Below are positions 54,201-64,000 of a stretch of 64,000 nt of DNA, in pieces; positions within the stretch are counted from its first letter, which is position 1, and the number at the start of each line of letters is the position of its first letter. Source of the stretch: Paragonimus skrjabini miyazakii. Taxonomy: Eukaryota > Platyhelminthes > Trematoda > Plagiorchiida > Troglotrematidae. The notes under the pieces were generated by a model that made no database searches, had not been told where the DNA came from, and saw nothing but the letters and a program-made list of their open reading frames with translations. The stretch is from assembly GCA_014338405.1 (NCBI GenBank), contig JTDE01002213.1, positions 32,322 through 96,321 on the forward strand, read 5' to 3'. The position numbers were made by a program, and so were the translations under genes.

Positions 54201-57200
54201 AGACGATTCATCACTTTAGTTCTGGAACATGTCTTATATCATTCGGTCATCGTAAGCATGCCACATTATCAAAGTAGTCTATTTGACTGTTGATTGAGGA
54301 GTTGAGAACACGCATTTCACGCACCGTTACTCAACTGTTATATTTCATAATCAAATGCAAAGGGAGAAATTTGTTCATTTCAGTAGTACATTATACTAGG
54401 AACACAATATTCCCACCGTGAGGTGCGCATACATGATGATTGATTACATGAAAACTAGTAGTTATAATCTTGGTTTGATCCTTCCTACCAGTCGACCTCA
54501 AATAAGGAAAGTCAGGTTAACTAAGAAACTTGCTTCACGCACCTCAGAAGTTCAATAATCGGCATTTACACAGGCGTAACAGGTTAGATAACTGTTAATT
54601 TAATTTTGTAGCTATTGGTTATGAAAAGGCTCAGTAAAATTAAGAACCTGCAAGCAAGTGCACAGGTGTACAAAAATTTTGTAATAAGATCTGGATAAGG
54701 ATGTGTTTCTATGTTGAAAAAGGTTGGGATAAAGAGGATGATTTGAATTGGATAATAGTTTTGACACAATTAGTTTCTGAGTTCCAAGACGTCAGCACAA
54801 AATAAATTGTGAAGAGCAAAGGAAATTACTAGAGGACGATGAAATCAGTAGGGTGGATGCACTAGCATTCACAAAGTGGAGGATAGTAGCACTTGGGGTT
54901 GCGAACTGTTTCAGAAGTTGATCAAAAAGCGAGACATCTAATTTTAACAAAGCACTGTCACTATGAATGAACCACATTAGTTTTTGGTTCATTGTAATGC
55001 AAAAACATATGAAAGTGTGATAAAAATCTACTCGATTCACCGTGTATCCAAACTCCGACACAATAGGAGTTCTAACAAGGGACCAATCCAAACGTCGTGT
55101 TAATGATACTACATCAGGGTTGGACGAACAGTCTCAATGTTACGCTTTCTGCTATTTGCTTATTTATTTGTTCCGTAATGCACCGATTAACGTTCAGTTT
55201 GTGACTTTGTATGTGTCAATATGATCAGCCAATGAGTGATTTTGATTTCTTTAATACTGTTGTACATCCATAAATTCAACTTCTTGTCTCATGAATATGA
55301 ACTGCTTACTGCAACTAATACTAGGTCTTCTGCTCATTACTTGCGTGAGAGGTTTCAATCCGAGTACGATCTTTAGGGTTATTCTAAGTCCCTAATTCCG
55401 AGCATTACAGAAAGCTTGGTGCTTTGAAACAGTTATTTCTCAACTAGTAACTAAAGGCACTTAAAAAGAAGAATGCAGCGGGGCGCACCTTAGAGGAGCT
55501 AACTAGCCCGTTGTCACATTTTGGTTTGTTGAACCATAAAGACGCACAAGAAACCAACTGTTCGATTTTGCAAGACAGTGGTGGATGCTATCTCTAAACA
55601 AAGAAACCCGAAGACCACATCATCTGTACACTTCAGAAGAAACCAGCCCTTTAAAATAAACATGGGGTTCATGTGAAATGGAAAAGTGGGCAAGATTAAC
55701 TCCCAAATGACAGCGGAATTAGTGACCAGCGGAAGTGATTGAGGATCATCTGAGTTTGTAAGTTAGGAGCAATTCGGAAAATTAGATATGGCCGAAAACC
55801 ACCTAGCTCAAAAACAAGAAACAATTTGTCTTCACTGATGCAACTGAAAAAATAGATATACTCCAGGAAAGAAAGAACGTACTGCCCAACAGTTGCTCAC
55901 CTGGGAACGAAAACTTGGACAGACGAAGCAAGCTAATATGGTAACCATCAACGGGAATTGTCGGTAAGCAAACTGAGGTGAACACACCTGTCAAGTTTAC
56001 CACATTACATGTGTAAGTGAAAGTTTCTCACAAATTGTAAGTTTCCCTTCGTTACATTCAAAGTGCTTTTTTCTGATACTGGTCAGGTACGTTTAGTTAC
56101 ATTATGGTCAGCAACGTTCTACCACGTGTTGCCCTGCGTGAAAACACTGAAAAATGATTCGGTTAGTTGTTCAGCTCCTTAAGTATAACTGGTCATAATT
56201 CAGCCAACTTTTCCACCTTGTCGGATTGAAGTAACCCCATTTCCTTATGGACAACTGTGAATATTTTAGAGAGAGAAGTGTCAGTTGAGGACAAACACAA
56301 GAAAAACGGTTGATAAGCTATCACACTTGCGAGTGAGTAGATGACCATTATAAAATCTTTTGTGTACATGGCAACTGACAGCATCTGACTGTATCATTGC
56401 TTTCAAGATTTCGAAGTAGCTCTCAGTACTGAACGATTAATGAGCACACACAAAGGTAAAATGTAAGCGATTTCGATGTTGTCCAATTTTCTACTTGGAG
56501 TGCGCTTTTTAATCCGAAAGGGTCTCGAAATAATGGAAAAAGTATCTTCCAGGGACAACAGACGTTGAAACAAAAGTTCAAGTAACCGGGCAACTGAACA
56601 CAATGGATCCGATGATTGAGATTACCAAATCAATCAGGATCTGCTGCAGTAAGAAATTCTCTCCAGTCTGTAGGTGTTTTCGGGAAAATACTGTCGTTGC
56701 TTTAGGGTATGATCAAAACATCGAATCGAATGTCGATTGGAGTTTCACTACGAACCACAGAAAATGGTGCTAACTGCATAGTCTGAGTTATGTGGAAAAT
56801 ATACAGACCTGGCTATAGATGGGCAACCATTCTGACGGGAAATATCTAAGACCATTTTAATGAATCAAACCGTGGTTGATTATCTGTTTGCTAATAAACA
56901 TCGTGAAGAAACTACATACTTATGATGCAAAGCAAAACTTCCCGTTCCTGATTAAATTTCATTAACTCTGAATAAAAACGAAAAGTTTTGCGTTTCACTT
57001 GCACTACTAACAAATTTGTTACTAGTAACATTGGCAAGCATTGACGTCTGCGATGACGAGTAGATTAACTGCATTACGTACAAATGAATGATGTTTCGCT
57101 GCTCAACTGACGCAGCACTTGCCTATCTGGATATCCTGTTCTTATAGATGTTTCTAGTCCAGTCAGATTCTAGACTTTTCACAATCAAATCTCTTTAAAT

Positions 57201-59149
57201 TGACACTTCACTCTAAAAGGTTATGACAAAAAAGCATGTAAGCAGGCATACTTTCAGCATATGTAGAAAGGATTATACTGCATGTGTAAAGTTGTGTAAT
57301 CAGGCGAATACCGAAGTCACTGGAAACATTGAGCTGTATGTCTCGAACTAGCTGCGAAACTCAGTAACCGCACACTTAGAGTTCTGCTTTGGCATTTAAA
57401 ACGTCGTCGAACTTGACGTAGACAAATTCCAAGCCAACGACAACAAATTCAATAGAAAATTCGAATGTCAGGATCGTATTACAACGCTCAAGTGATATAC
57501 TGGAAATTCCAAGCAACCTTTGCGATTTTGACGGGTACAATGTGCATCCTAGGGCAATAGCTATTCGAGTTCATGTACACAGCGTCTAGTCATGATACCA
57601 TATTTTTCATTAATAAATCCAAAGAGAATTCCTTAGTACCGGGATGGATTGGTTGTCTTGTTTATTGCATTTGGCCTCCGTTCTCTGAAAGAGATTTAAA
57701 CTATCCTCATGCAGCAGGGATGATCAGTTCTTACGTAAAGACCAAATAATGAGTAAATGAAATACGCGTTCAGATCCGGGATGCTTTACCAAAGCATCAC
57801 GTGGTTAGATTGTTGCAGTCGGGCTCGCCTATACGAACATTTGGTAGTCATGTTACACCGAATAAAATAAATGAATGTGAGGTTACTCCTCTTAAGTGGA
57901 TATTTTTTTTAACAAATGACTGAAATTGTAAGGTGTATTCTTCGTTGGACGGATTTGGAATGGTTTTCGTTAATCGAGCGGGGAGCAACTCTGGTCGTAT
58001 AAACTGATTTAATGTGGGCAAACTCTCAAATTAAGTGAATCAGAGAACTTACAAATGTGTTGCGTGCAACCCCGTCGAAAGCGTCTGGGAATCTGTCACT
58101 ACAATTAGATCGTAGACGCGTCACCAAATCTATATAAACAGCTAACCGTATACCCTTATATAATAGTAAACCTATCGAGCGTTGATGTTCTCAACCGGAA
58201 GTCTCAACCAATTAGCCATAACAAAACCGCCTACTCTGTCGCTATAGTTTGACATCGAAAATGTACAGCTTTTCATCATAGGTAGTTACATGGTTCTGGT
58301 AAATCACGATAGAACCTTGTGGTCTGAAGTAATTTGCAAATTTGAGTGACTGACGTGGTAGATGACGAATGTGACTAGCATAACCACAGGTGTTGACTAG
58401 AAGTGTGTTTATCGCTCACAAAAACAAGCGATTAGAGTGTGATCGGCTACCTACATGTCAGTTACATGTCTAACAGCGCACAGGAATATTCCTCACTGGC
58501 TGGCTTGGAAATAAGGCAACGACAAATAAGTAATCGCACTAACAATTGCAAGATGTTTCAGGCGGTAAAATTACATAGATCGAAGAATGAAGAACAACCG
58601 ATATCTCGGAGAATGTAATGAACGCTTTTGAAATTTTACATCGCAGCGGATTGCCGTGACATTCTGACAATGCAAAATGACCGGATATTCACGTGCTATC
58701 AGAAAATGTATCTCGTTAAAGAGAGTTATTACTGGAACAACGCCAGCTGACAGTGAAACACAGCAAAGTAATCCGCAACCATTTGGATAAAGGGTACATT
58801 CGTATAACCAACAGCCCTTGTCAAATTTGCGTTAGCGATTGTATCCTACCCGTCCTAACCGAAGAAAATTTAAGAGAAATTTTAAATTGCAATTTCTTCT
58901 TCGGTCATCGATCACTGGGCAAGTTGACTTTTGTTTACACAGTTCAATGTTTCCTTTGTAGTGACAGCGCTTATGTTGATGCTTTCATCCGTTTTGTTTC
59001 TGAGTGACATAAAACAACAATCTTACACGTCACTATTGTACACTTGGTTACTTTGTTGATAGAGACAACACGGTTTGCAATTTCCATTGCTCAGCTTTGT
59101 CCATGTTAGACATTGTTCGGGTGTGAGCAATTTGTACAAAAGTTTTGCA
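51241..59149. other. Long stretch without recognisable genes
   Basis: AT-rich, frames below 100 codons, no transposon motif and no notable simple repeat. It is the emptiest part of the window. Confidence 0.55.
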
Positions 59150-59162
59150 CATTTCTATTGTT
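59150..59162 (+). repeat. Left target-site duplication of the PLE (13 bp)
   Basis: CATTTCTATTGTT, identical to 62246-62258. It lies 13 nt outside the left arm. Confidence 0.8.
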
Positions 59163-59212
59163 TGAACAAAGAAGTCAGAAACATTTTTTGCACAATATAT
59201 CTCTCGAGCACA

Positions 59213-59231
59213 TTTCGCTGCATCTCATCAG
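59213..59231 (-). ncRNA. Candidate hammerhead ribozyme core motif in the left PLE arm
   Basis: The same CTGATGAG...CGAAA motif as in the right arm, on the sense strand of the element about 240 bp downstream of the endonuclease stop codon. The caveat about weak stems applies here too. Confidence 0.3.
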
Positions 59232-59306
59232 GTACATACTGCAGTCTGTGGATTTATATAACAAAGTTCAATGGGCCTCGTGAAGCTAAACAACAAAATC
59301 AAAAAC

Positions 59307-59348
59307 CACACCAACACACGCACACTCACACACACATCCATACACATC
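59307..59348 (+). repeat. CA-rich tract in the left PLE arm
   Basis: ACACACG/CACACTCACACAC pattern, mirrored exactly at 62033-62074 in the right arm. Confidence 0.9.
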
Positions 59349-59473
59349 AATTACCAGGGCAATTTAGTACTGACGAACAAGTCTTTCTGTACACAGAGAA
59401 GTGGCTTCCATTTGCTAATTGCTACCACCTCCGCGAACCGGAGAAGCCTTCGATTTTTTGTTGCGTAACGTAT

Positions 59474-61650
59474 CTAAAACGTCTTCTCCAGGTTCAGTTG
59501 GGGCCGACAAGTCAACAGATGTCGGGCGATCGATGATGCTGGTTCCCTGTGACGTGTTACATTCTGACTTGAGCCCGGTATTCTGGTATCCATGAGCGTT
59601 TTGCGAACCCAAACTGAAATGTGTTCGTTGACCTGATGACGTAACTGCCGCTCCGTTCTGCCTATGTAAGTGGCCCGGCACTCACATGAGGATTCGTAGA
59701 TGATGTAAGATTTGGCGTTGAGCGATAGTGGTGTTTTCAACGGTGGTGTTGGGATTCGGGTGGTGGTGAACAGCATGACCAGTTGGGCTGCATAGAACGT
59801 GCGTACCATAGCCGCCGTAAGACGGGTTTTCAACAGAGTGGCAATGACATCACCTTTGTATGGTAAATGGAGATAGACATTTAGTTTGGGAACTGTTGAA
59901 CACATCGTGGCGGCCGGTTTTGTTTGCTGAATTTTTCAACAAATGCCGATGGATAGCCATTTTCTTCCAGCGTGATTCTCAACAATGACATATCTTTGGC
60001 CAATGTTTCTCTCAAACAGATTCTTCTTGCGCGATAAAACAAGGTCCTCACCAAACCCCGCTTGTGCTGGATCGGCACAAAACTGTGAAAGTTTAGGTAC
60101 TGTCCAGTCCAAGTGAGTTTCCGATAGACAGACCGCAGTAAGCAACCGTTGTTCTGGCGCTTCATGAGAATATCCAAAAACGCCAGGGTTTCATTCTGTT
60201 CGTGCTCAATGGTGAAGCTTATTTTGGAATTCAGCCCGTTCATTGAATCGAGCATACTCATTGCCAACTTTTTGGTATCGGTACCTATCAACACATCATC
60301 AGCGTATCACCGATAGAAATGAGCCTGACTGATAACAGCGTCTACGTTGTGCTCCAGATGGGCGACGAAAATATCGGCTAGTAGCGGACCGAGTGGATTG
60401 CCCATAGCAACACCATCGATTTGTGTACAGCCAGTTCCCAGGAAGTAGAACTTTACGTTTGCTGTGCATAGTAGAAGAAGGCGGTCTAGCTCAGACGTAG
60501 GCAATCCTATGTTCAATTGATGTGAGTCAATATACTGAGAAATTATACTGACCGTCAGCATCAGAGGGACATTTGTAAACAAGGAGGCGATGTCCAAACT
60601 GGCCATATGTTTGTTATTGCAGTCCAAACCATCAAGTAAATCGATTAGTTCAAAGCTATCTCTCACAGTTTTCTGAACCACCGATTGTCCTACAGGCTGA
60701 AGAAGTTGGGCTAGCCAATGTGCCAACTTGTGTTGTGGTGAATTGGACATGGATATTATTGGCCTCAGTGGTACACCAACCTTGTGAAGTTTGGGAAAAC
60801 CATACAGCTGGGGAGTATGTGATCCTCTAGGTGTAACTAACTTCGCCGTTGACTGATTAATGAAGTGTCCTCCCAACAACGCTTGCAATTCTTTGTTAAT
60901 GCGTCGTTTATTTTCAGCAGCATTGCCTACTGAGTTATCCCGACGGAATTTGGTTGTGTCATTTAATAAGGGTTTCATCCGTGATATATAGTCAGCCTTA
61001 TCCATGACCACAACGCCGGAGGTTTTATCTGGTTGTAGGATTATCAGGTTTTCATTGGTTCGTAGCTCAGGATGGGCGTCAATATATTTCGGAGTCAGGA
61101 TTGTGTTCTGTTTGGAGGAGGTAACTCTGTATTGGTGCTCAAGGTCGACTAGCCTGGCTTTAAACCAACTGTGAATGTCTTTTGATACTGGACTGAGTTG
61201 TGAAAGTTGGTCAAACAAAAGCTCCTACTGGGCCTGTGACTCGATGCTGTTTCTCTTCTTTGGGGGTATACAAAACTTGAGACCACAAGATAGGGCTTCC
61301 AACTGAATGCTGTTGAGTTGAATTGACGACACACTGGTCACATACCTGGCCGGATTTTCAGGAAATACTGAGTCTGTCAGATTGTTTCTCAGTGACCTCT
61401 GTAGATTGCCGATTAGATTTATTCTCGTCTGCTTAACCTTTTCACTACAAAAGTTGATGAACTTAATGCTGTAGATAAGGCTGAGTATCTCAAAAATCCA
61501 CCGATTGGAACTGTACAGTCTGGTTAACTTGGACAATTGATCTGTGGTACTTTCCAAGTAGCCTTTTGTCAAACGACATAAGTTAGAAACGGTGGGTCGA
61601 ATTTTGTCGCGTCGAAGACGTTTGTGACAATATAACGGAAAGGAATTCAA
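59474..61650 (-). pseudogene. PLE polyprotein: reverse transcriptase followed by GIY-YIG endonuclease, two stops and one frameshift
   Basis: One frame runs from about 61650 to 59881 and the last part continues in another frame to 59474. The N-terminal segment (61225-61650) ends in LSCGLKFCIPP followed by TAG at 61225-61227. The RT core (60310-61218) then shows, with residues numbered from its first Met, DKTSGVVVMDK at 64-74, PQLYGFPKLHK at 136-146, PLRPIIS at 150-156, SLDIASLFTNVP at 207-218 and GVAMGNPLGPLLADIF at 269-284. A TGA at 60307-60309 directly precedes YADDVLIG, the catalytic aspartate motif. It looks like CGA-to-TGA decay. After a frameshift near 59896-59905 the endonuclease frame has LPYKGD at 14-19, YIIYESSC at 67-74 and ATYIGRTERQLRHQVNEH at 78-95. 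The family copies RNA into DNA at a nick made by the endonuclease. No in-frame ATG is visible at the 5' end, and an in-frame TGA lies just upstream, so the long copy may itself be 5'-truncated. Confidence 0.9.
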
Positions 61651-61700
61651 TTGAAGTCATTGACCATAGTATGATAATCGAACTCGCAGGGTAGCGATTT

Positions 61701-61907
61701 TGCCGGGCCACTTACATAGGCAGGACGGAGCGGCAGTTACGTCATCAGGTCAACGAACACATTTCAGTTTGGGTTCGCAAAACGCTCATGGATACCAGAA
61801 TACCGGGCTCAAGTCAGAATGTAACACGTCACAGGGAACCAGCATCATCGATCGCCCGACATCTGTTGACTTGTCGGCCCCAACTGAACCTGGAGAAGAC
61901 GTTTTAG
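61701..61907 (+). pseudogene. 3' fragment of the PLE GIY-YIG endonuclease in the right arm
   Basis: About 68 codons and a stop are readable on the plus strand. They begin at CRATYIGRTERQLRH and run to the natural C-terminus, which matches the minus-strand frame ending at 59474. The RT and the first half of the endonuclease are absent, so this fragment cannot be functional by itself. It is part of the terminal repeat. Sequence change relative to the long copy is limited to the silent difference at 61724. Confidence 0.88.
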
Positions 61908-62032
61908 ATACGTTACGCAACAAAAAATCGAAGGCTTCTCCGGTTCGCGGAGGTGGTAGCAATTAGCAAATGGAAGCCACTTCTCTGTGTACAGAAAGAC
62001 TTGTTCGTCAGTACTAAATTGCCCTGGTAATT

Positions 62033-62074
62033 GATGTGTATGGATGTGTGTGTGAGTGTGCGTGTGTTGGTGTG
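62033..62074 (+). repeat. GT-rich tract in the right PLE arm
   Basis: Reverse complement of 59307-59348. Confidence 0.9.
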
Positions 62075-62149
62075 GTTTTTGATTTTGTTGTTTAGCTTCA
62101 CGAGGCCCATTGAACTTTGTTATATAAATCCACAGACTGCAGTATGTAC

Positions 62150-62168
62150 CTGATGAGATGCAGCGAAA
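62150..62168 (+). ncRNA. Candidate hammerhead ribozyme core motif in the right PLE arm
   Basis: The sequence has CTGATGAG at 62150-62157 and CGAAA ending at 62168, the two conserved strands of the hammerhead core, separated by only seven bases (ATGCAGC, the last belonging to CGAAA). Hammerhead motifs are known in terminal repeats of Penelope-like elements, which makes the location meaningful. I could not draw a convincing stem II (only the G-C closing pair is sound) or find clear stem I and III partners, so it may be degenerate or coincidental. Confidence 0.3.
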
Positions 62169-62245
62169 TGTGCTCGAGAGATATATTGTGCAAAAAATGT
62201 TTCTGCTTTCTCGGTTCAAATTTGTTACGGGAACAGTTTGCTTTT

Positions 62246-62258
62246 CATTTCTATTGTT
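62246..62258 (+). repeat. Right target-site duplication of the PLE (13 bp)
   Basis: CATTTCTATTGTT, identical to 59150-59162. It lies 40 nt outside the right arm. Confidence 0.8.
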
Positions 62259-63701
62259 GTAACACAACTAAAAATTACGTTATATTTCCCCAACTGCAAG
62301 AGCAATTACTTTGTAAATAATATTGACTACATTACAGGTTCGTTGACTGCCTAGCCGTATTATTGATACTGCATAGAAAATAGTTTTGGGTTTGGGTTAA
62401 GTACATTTACGATTACCACTGCGTACTTCAAACTGTTACAACGCTGTAGTAAATTCTTAAGAAAGCCAACACAGCATGAAATCATCTGTTACGAGTGGCA
62501 CATCAGCCCACCTACCTTGACGAGGAACCGATCGTAGGTATTATACAGATGCTGATCATTGTAAGAACTATGACCTGTTCCCCCTTTGTTCTCACTTCAT
62601 ATTCACACATCATTTCACAAGCTTTCGTGGAAGGGATGTCGCACGAATAATGCATCTGACAGCGTACTTCACTGTAGTGACAGTGAGCCTGTAGCAAGCT
62701 TTCAAATTGGCTGGGTGAATAAGTCTGGAATCTTATAATTTGAGCTGTCGTCCCAGGAACGGAAAGGAACACCACCAGTTAAGGGAAGTAGAAACAAGGC
62801 ACGACGTCTAACCTCGCAGAAAACAAGTGAGGCTCAAGATGAATTTTGTGAACAACAAACATCAGAGTGGAATGTAGGTGAAAGAGACTGTTCCAGCACC
62901 AGTTATTAGAAGCTTAGACAGAGTTACTGATTACTGAGGTAGATAATGAAGGCGACCGTGAGGTAGATCTGAGATTTCCTAGTTTTGCGAAATCAAACAA
63001 CTAGTTGGTGTCGTATGCTGAGCTACCAAAACAAGAAAAATCAGAACAGAAATCTGAGGTGGCACTAAGCAATCTCAATTTATTGGAAAAATAGCACTGT
63101 TTTAATAGGAGAACAGCACTAATCAATTTAGCAGCTCATCAGTTGGTATCGAGAAACTGCAGTTCGGCTTGTAGCAACTTGTATACAAGTCCTGATAAGC
63201 TGAACCTTGATCGTTCAGAAAACTGCTTAAGTCCAATCTGATCACAGTCCGGGACATGCTGAACGCTTGGATAATAAAAAACGCGTAAGTTGACTGCGTC
63301 CTGTAGCGGTGATAGGTTTTATCAGTGGTGGGAACTTATCCAAAGTAAAACTTTATCAAAGTGACAAAGAAATACTGACGATTCATCAGACAGTTTGACA
63401 GTGTTCTACAAGTTCACCATGCCGTACGGTGGAAAGTTGGCTGATACAATGCACTATTGCCGAGACAAGGCTGCAGAAGCGACTGAAGTATAAGCCTTAC
63501 TAACTGAGCGACAGAAGTAAGAAATGGCTGAAAACATTCCATCATATCTATTTGATTGTCTGTATGACGCTGCGCAACAAGTGGCTATGATGATCGACTC
63601 AGAAGATCTCCTAAGGAAATGAGTTGGCTGGTGGCAAAACTGGGGAGCTGCCAGATGACATTAGGCAAGATGAGCTATGCAGCAGAGTTAACCCAGTAAA
63701 C
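62259..63701. other. No recognisable feature
   Basis: An 87-codon minus frame (62512-62775) has no known motif. The start of a GC-richer segment leads into the minisatellite. Confidence 0.55.
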
Positions 63702-63802
63702 ACGCCGACTCTGGCCCGGAGTCGGTCCGACTCTGGCACGAGTCGGATCGGTGTGGGCCAGAGTGGGATTCTAGTAGGCCAGAGTAGGATCCGAGTAGGC
63801 CA
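63702..63802 (+). repeat. GC-rich minisatellite with inverted units
   Basis: CCGACTCTGGC appears twice (63705 and 63727), followed by its inverse, GGCCAGAGT-GGAT, twice at a spacing of about 21 bp. The region could fold into a hairpin. Confidence 0.75.
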
Positions 63803-64000
63803 ACTGCGCTAACGGAACCTTCCTTACATTCCTAGTTATTCGCTTCAACAACTGAAGTAGTTAGAAACTTATGTAATTCAACGCCTACGACCTACTGACA
63901 CCATTCCGTAAGTTTCGCCGAATTCTCTTCTTAGCGATCGATCTCTTCTTGCAACAAGGTGTCAGGCCAATCCAACAGGATCATTTTCTTAATGAAGCGT

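Larger units (their letters stand above)
59176..59680 (-). repeat. Left inverted arm of the PLE (true 3' end of the element)
   Basis: This is the 3' terminal 505 bp of the element, covering the end of the GIY-YIG domain and the 3' untranslated part. It includes a CA/GT-rich tract at 59307-59348 and the CTGATGAG/GAAA motif. It matches the reverse complement of 61701-62205. I found one difference, T at 59657 against G at 61724, which leaves the encoded arginine unchanged. Confidence 0.95.
61701..62205 (+). repeat. Right inverted arm of the PLE (truncated second copy)
   Basis: An inverted copy of the element's last 505 bp. It starts abruptly inside the GIY-YIG domain, exactly at the codon of the cysteine before RATYIGRT. 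It abuts the 5' end of the long copy, giving a head-to-head arrangement with a 2,020-bp spacer between the arms. Confidence 0.95.
59163..62245 (-). mobile_element. Penelope-like retrotransposon (PLE), near-complete insertion with inverted terminal copies
   Basis: The element runs on the minus strand. A coding region for reverse transcriptase plus GIY-YIG endonuclease (59474-61650) is enclosed by two 505-bp inverted arms (59176-59680 and 61701-62205). Perfect 13-bp direct repeats sit outside everything (59150-59162 and 62246-62258). The right arm, in plus orientation, is a truncated second copy of the element's own 3' end placed head to head with the long copy. This inverted 'pseudo-LTR' layout is known for Penelope-like elements. 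The outer ends are asymmetric: 13 nt beyond the left arm and 40 nt beyond the right. Those 13 nt match the first 13 of the right extension at about 9 positions. The one difference found between the arms indicates a recent insertion, although the reading frame is already broken. The element moves by target-primed reverse transcription. Confidence 0.92.

Noticed and set aside
59075..59536. 153-codon plus-strand frame
   Set aside because: It is antisense to the PLE 3' end and recurs in the right arm (61845-62267 minus) only because the arm is duplicated. Its CA tract gives the His/Thr-rich run.
59415..59681. 88-codon frame, also seen at 61700-61966
   Set aside because: Out-of-frame shadow of the GIY-YIG coding sequence, duplicated with the arms.
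1..64000. CRISPR arrays, operons, rRNA, spliced-leader or snRNA genes, phage-like blocks
   Set aside because: None seen by reading both strands. The composition and repeats are those of a eukaryotic nuclear genome.

Overview
This is a eukaryotic nuclear window, most likely from a flatworm and probably a digenean trematode. That is inferred from the mix of repeats: RTE-type and CR1/jockey-type LINE relics, two Penelope-like elements (PLEs) and tRNA-derived SINEs. It also fits the sparse, AT-leaning, stop-rich sequence between them. A 100-base run of N at 49006-49105 marks an assembly gap. I cannot name a species from sequence alone. There are no operons, no bacterial-style genes, and no host protein-coding exon that I can defend. 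Open frames outside the transposable elements are at most about 137 codons and resemble no family I recognise.

The best-preserved object is a complete Penelope-like retrotransposon at about 59163-62245, coding strand minus. Its arms are two inverted copies of 505 bp (59176-59680 and 61701-62205) with only one difference found. The whole insertion sits between perfect 13-bp direct repeats (59150-59162 and 62246-62258), read as the target-site duplication. Between the arms lies a reverse transcriptase frame with LDIASLFTNVP and YADD motifs that runs into a GIY-YIG endonuclease. Two stop codons and one frameshift break the frame. Both arms carry a CTGATGAG...CGAAA motif, a candidate hammerhead-ribozyme core. 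A second, much older PLE endonuclease remnant lies at 15997-16400 (minus).

Three RTE-type LINE copies lie on the plus strand. They are 8420-9985 (broken by a roughly 300-bp insertion), 11230-12988 (the best one, with an RT frame at 11518-12474 and an ATG-repeat tail) and 49150-49972 (just after the gap). Weaker LINE remnants are at 40919-42148 (minus, CR1/jockey-like) and 18469-18711 (minus). A possible gypsy-type LTR with a polypurine tract is at 19808-20366 (minus).

At least seven copies of one tRNA-derived SINE (SINE-B here) and two of another (SINE-A) are scattered through the window. Two SINE-B copies near 51 kb are head to head and form a 35-bp-stem inverted repeat. A third dispersed repeat (R3) occurs at 5.2-5.5 kb and 45.5-45.8 kb. 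Simple repeats include (TA)n at 9978, a 45-base pure purine run at 14484 and a GC-rich minisatellite near 63.7 kb. The remaining sequence looks like old intergenic or intronic DNA.
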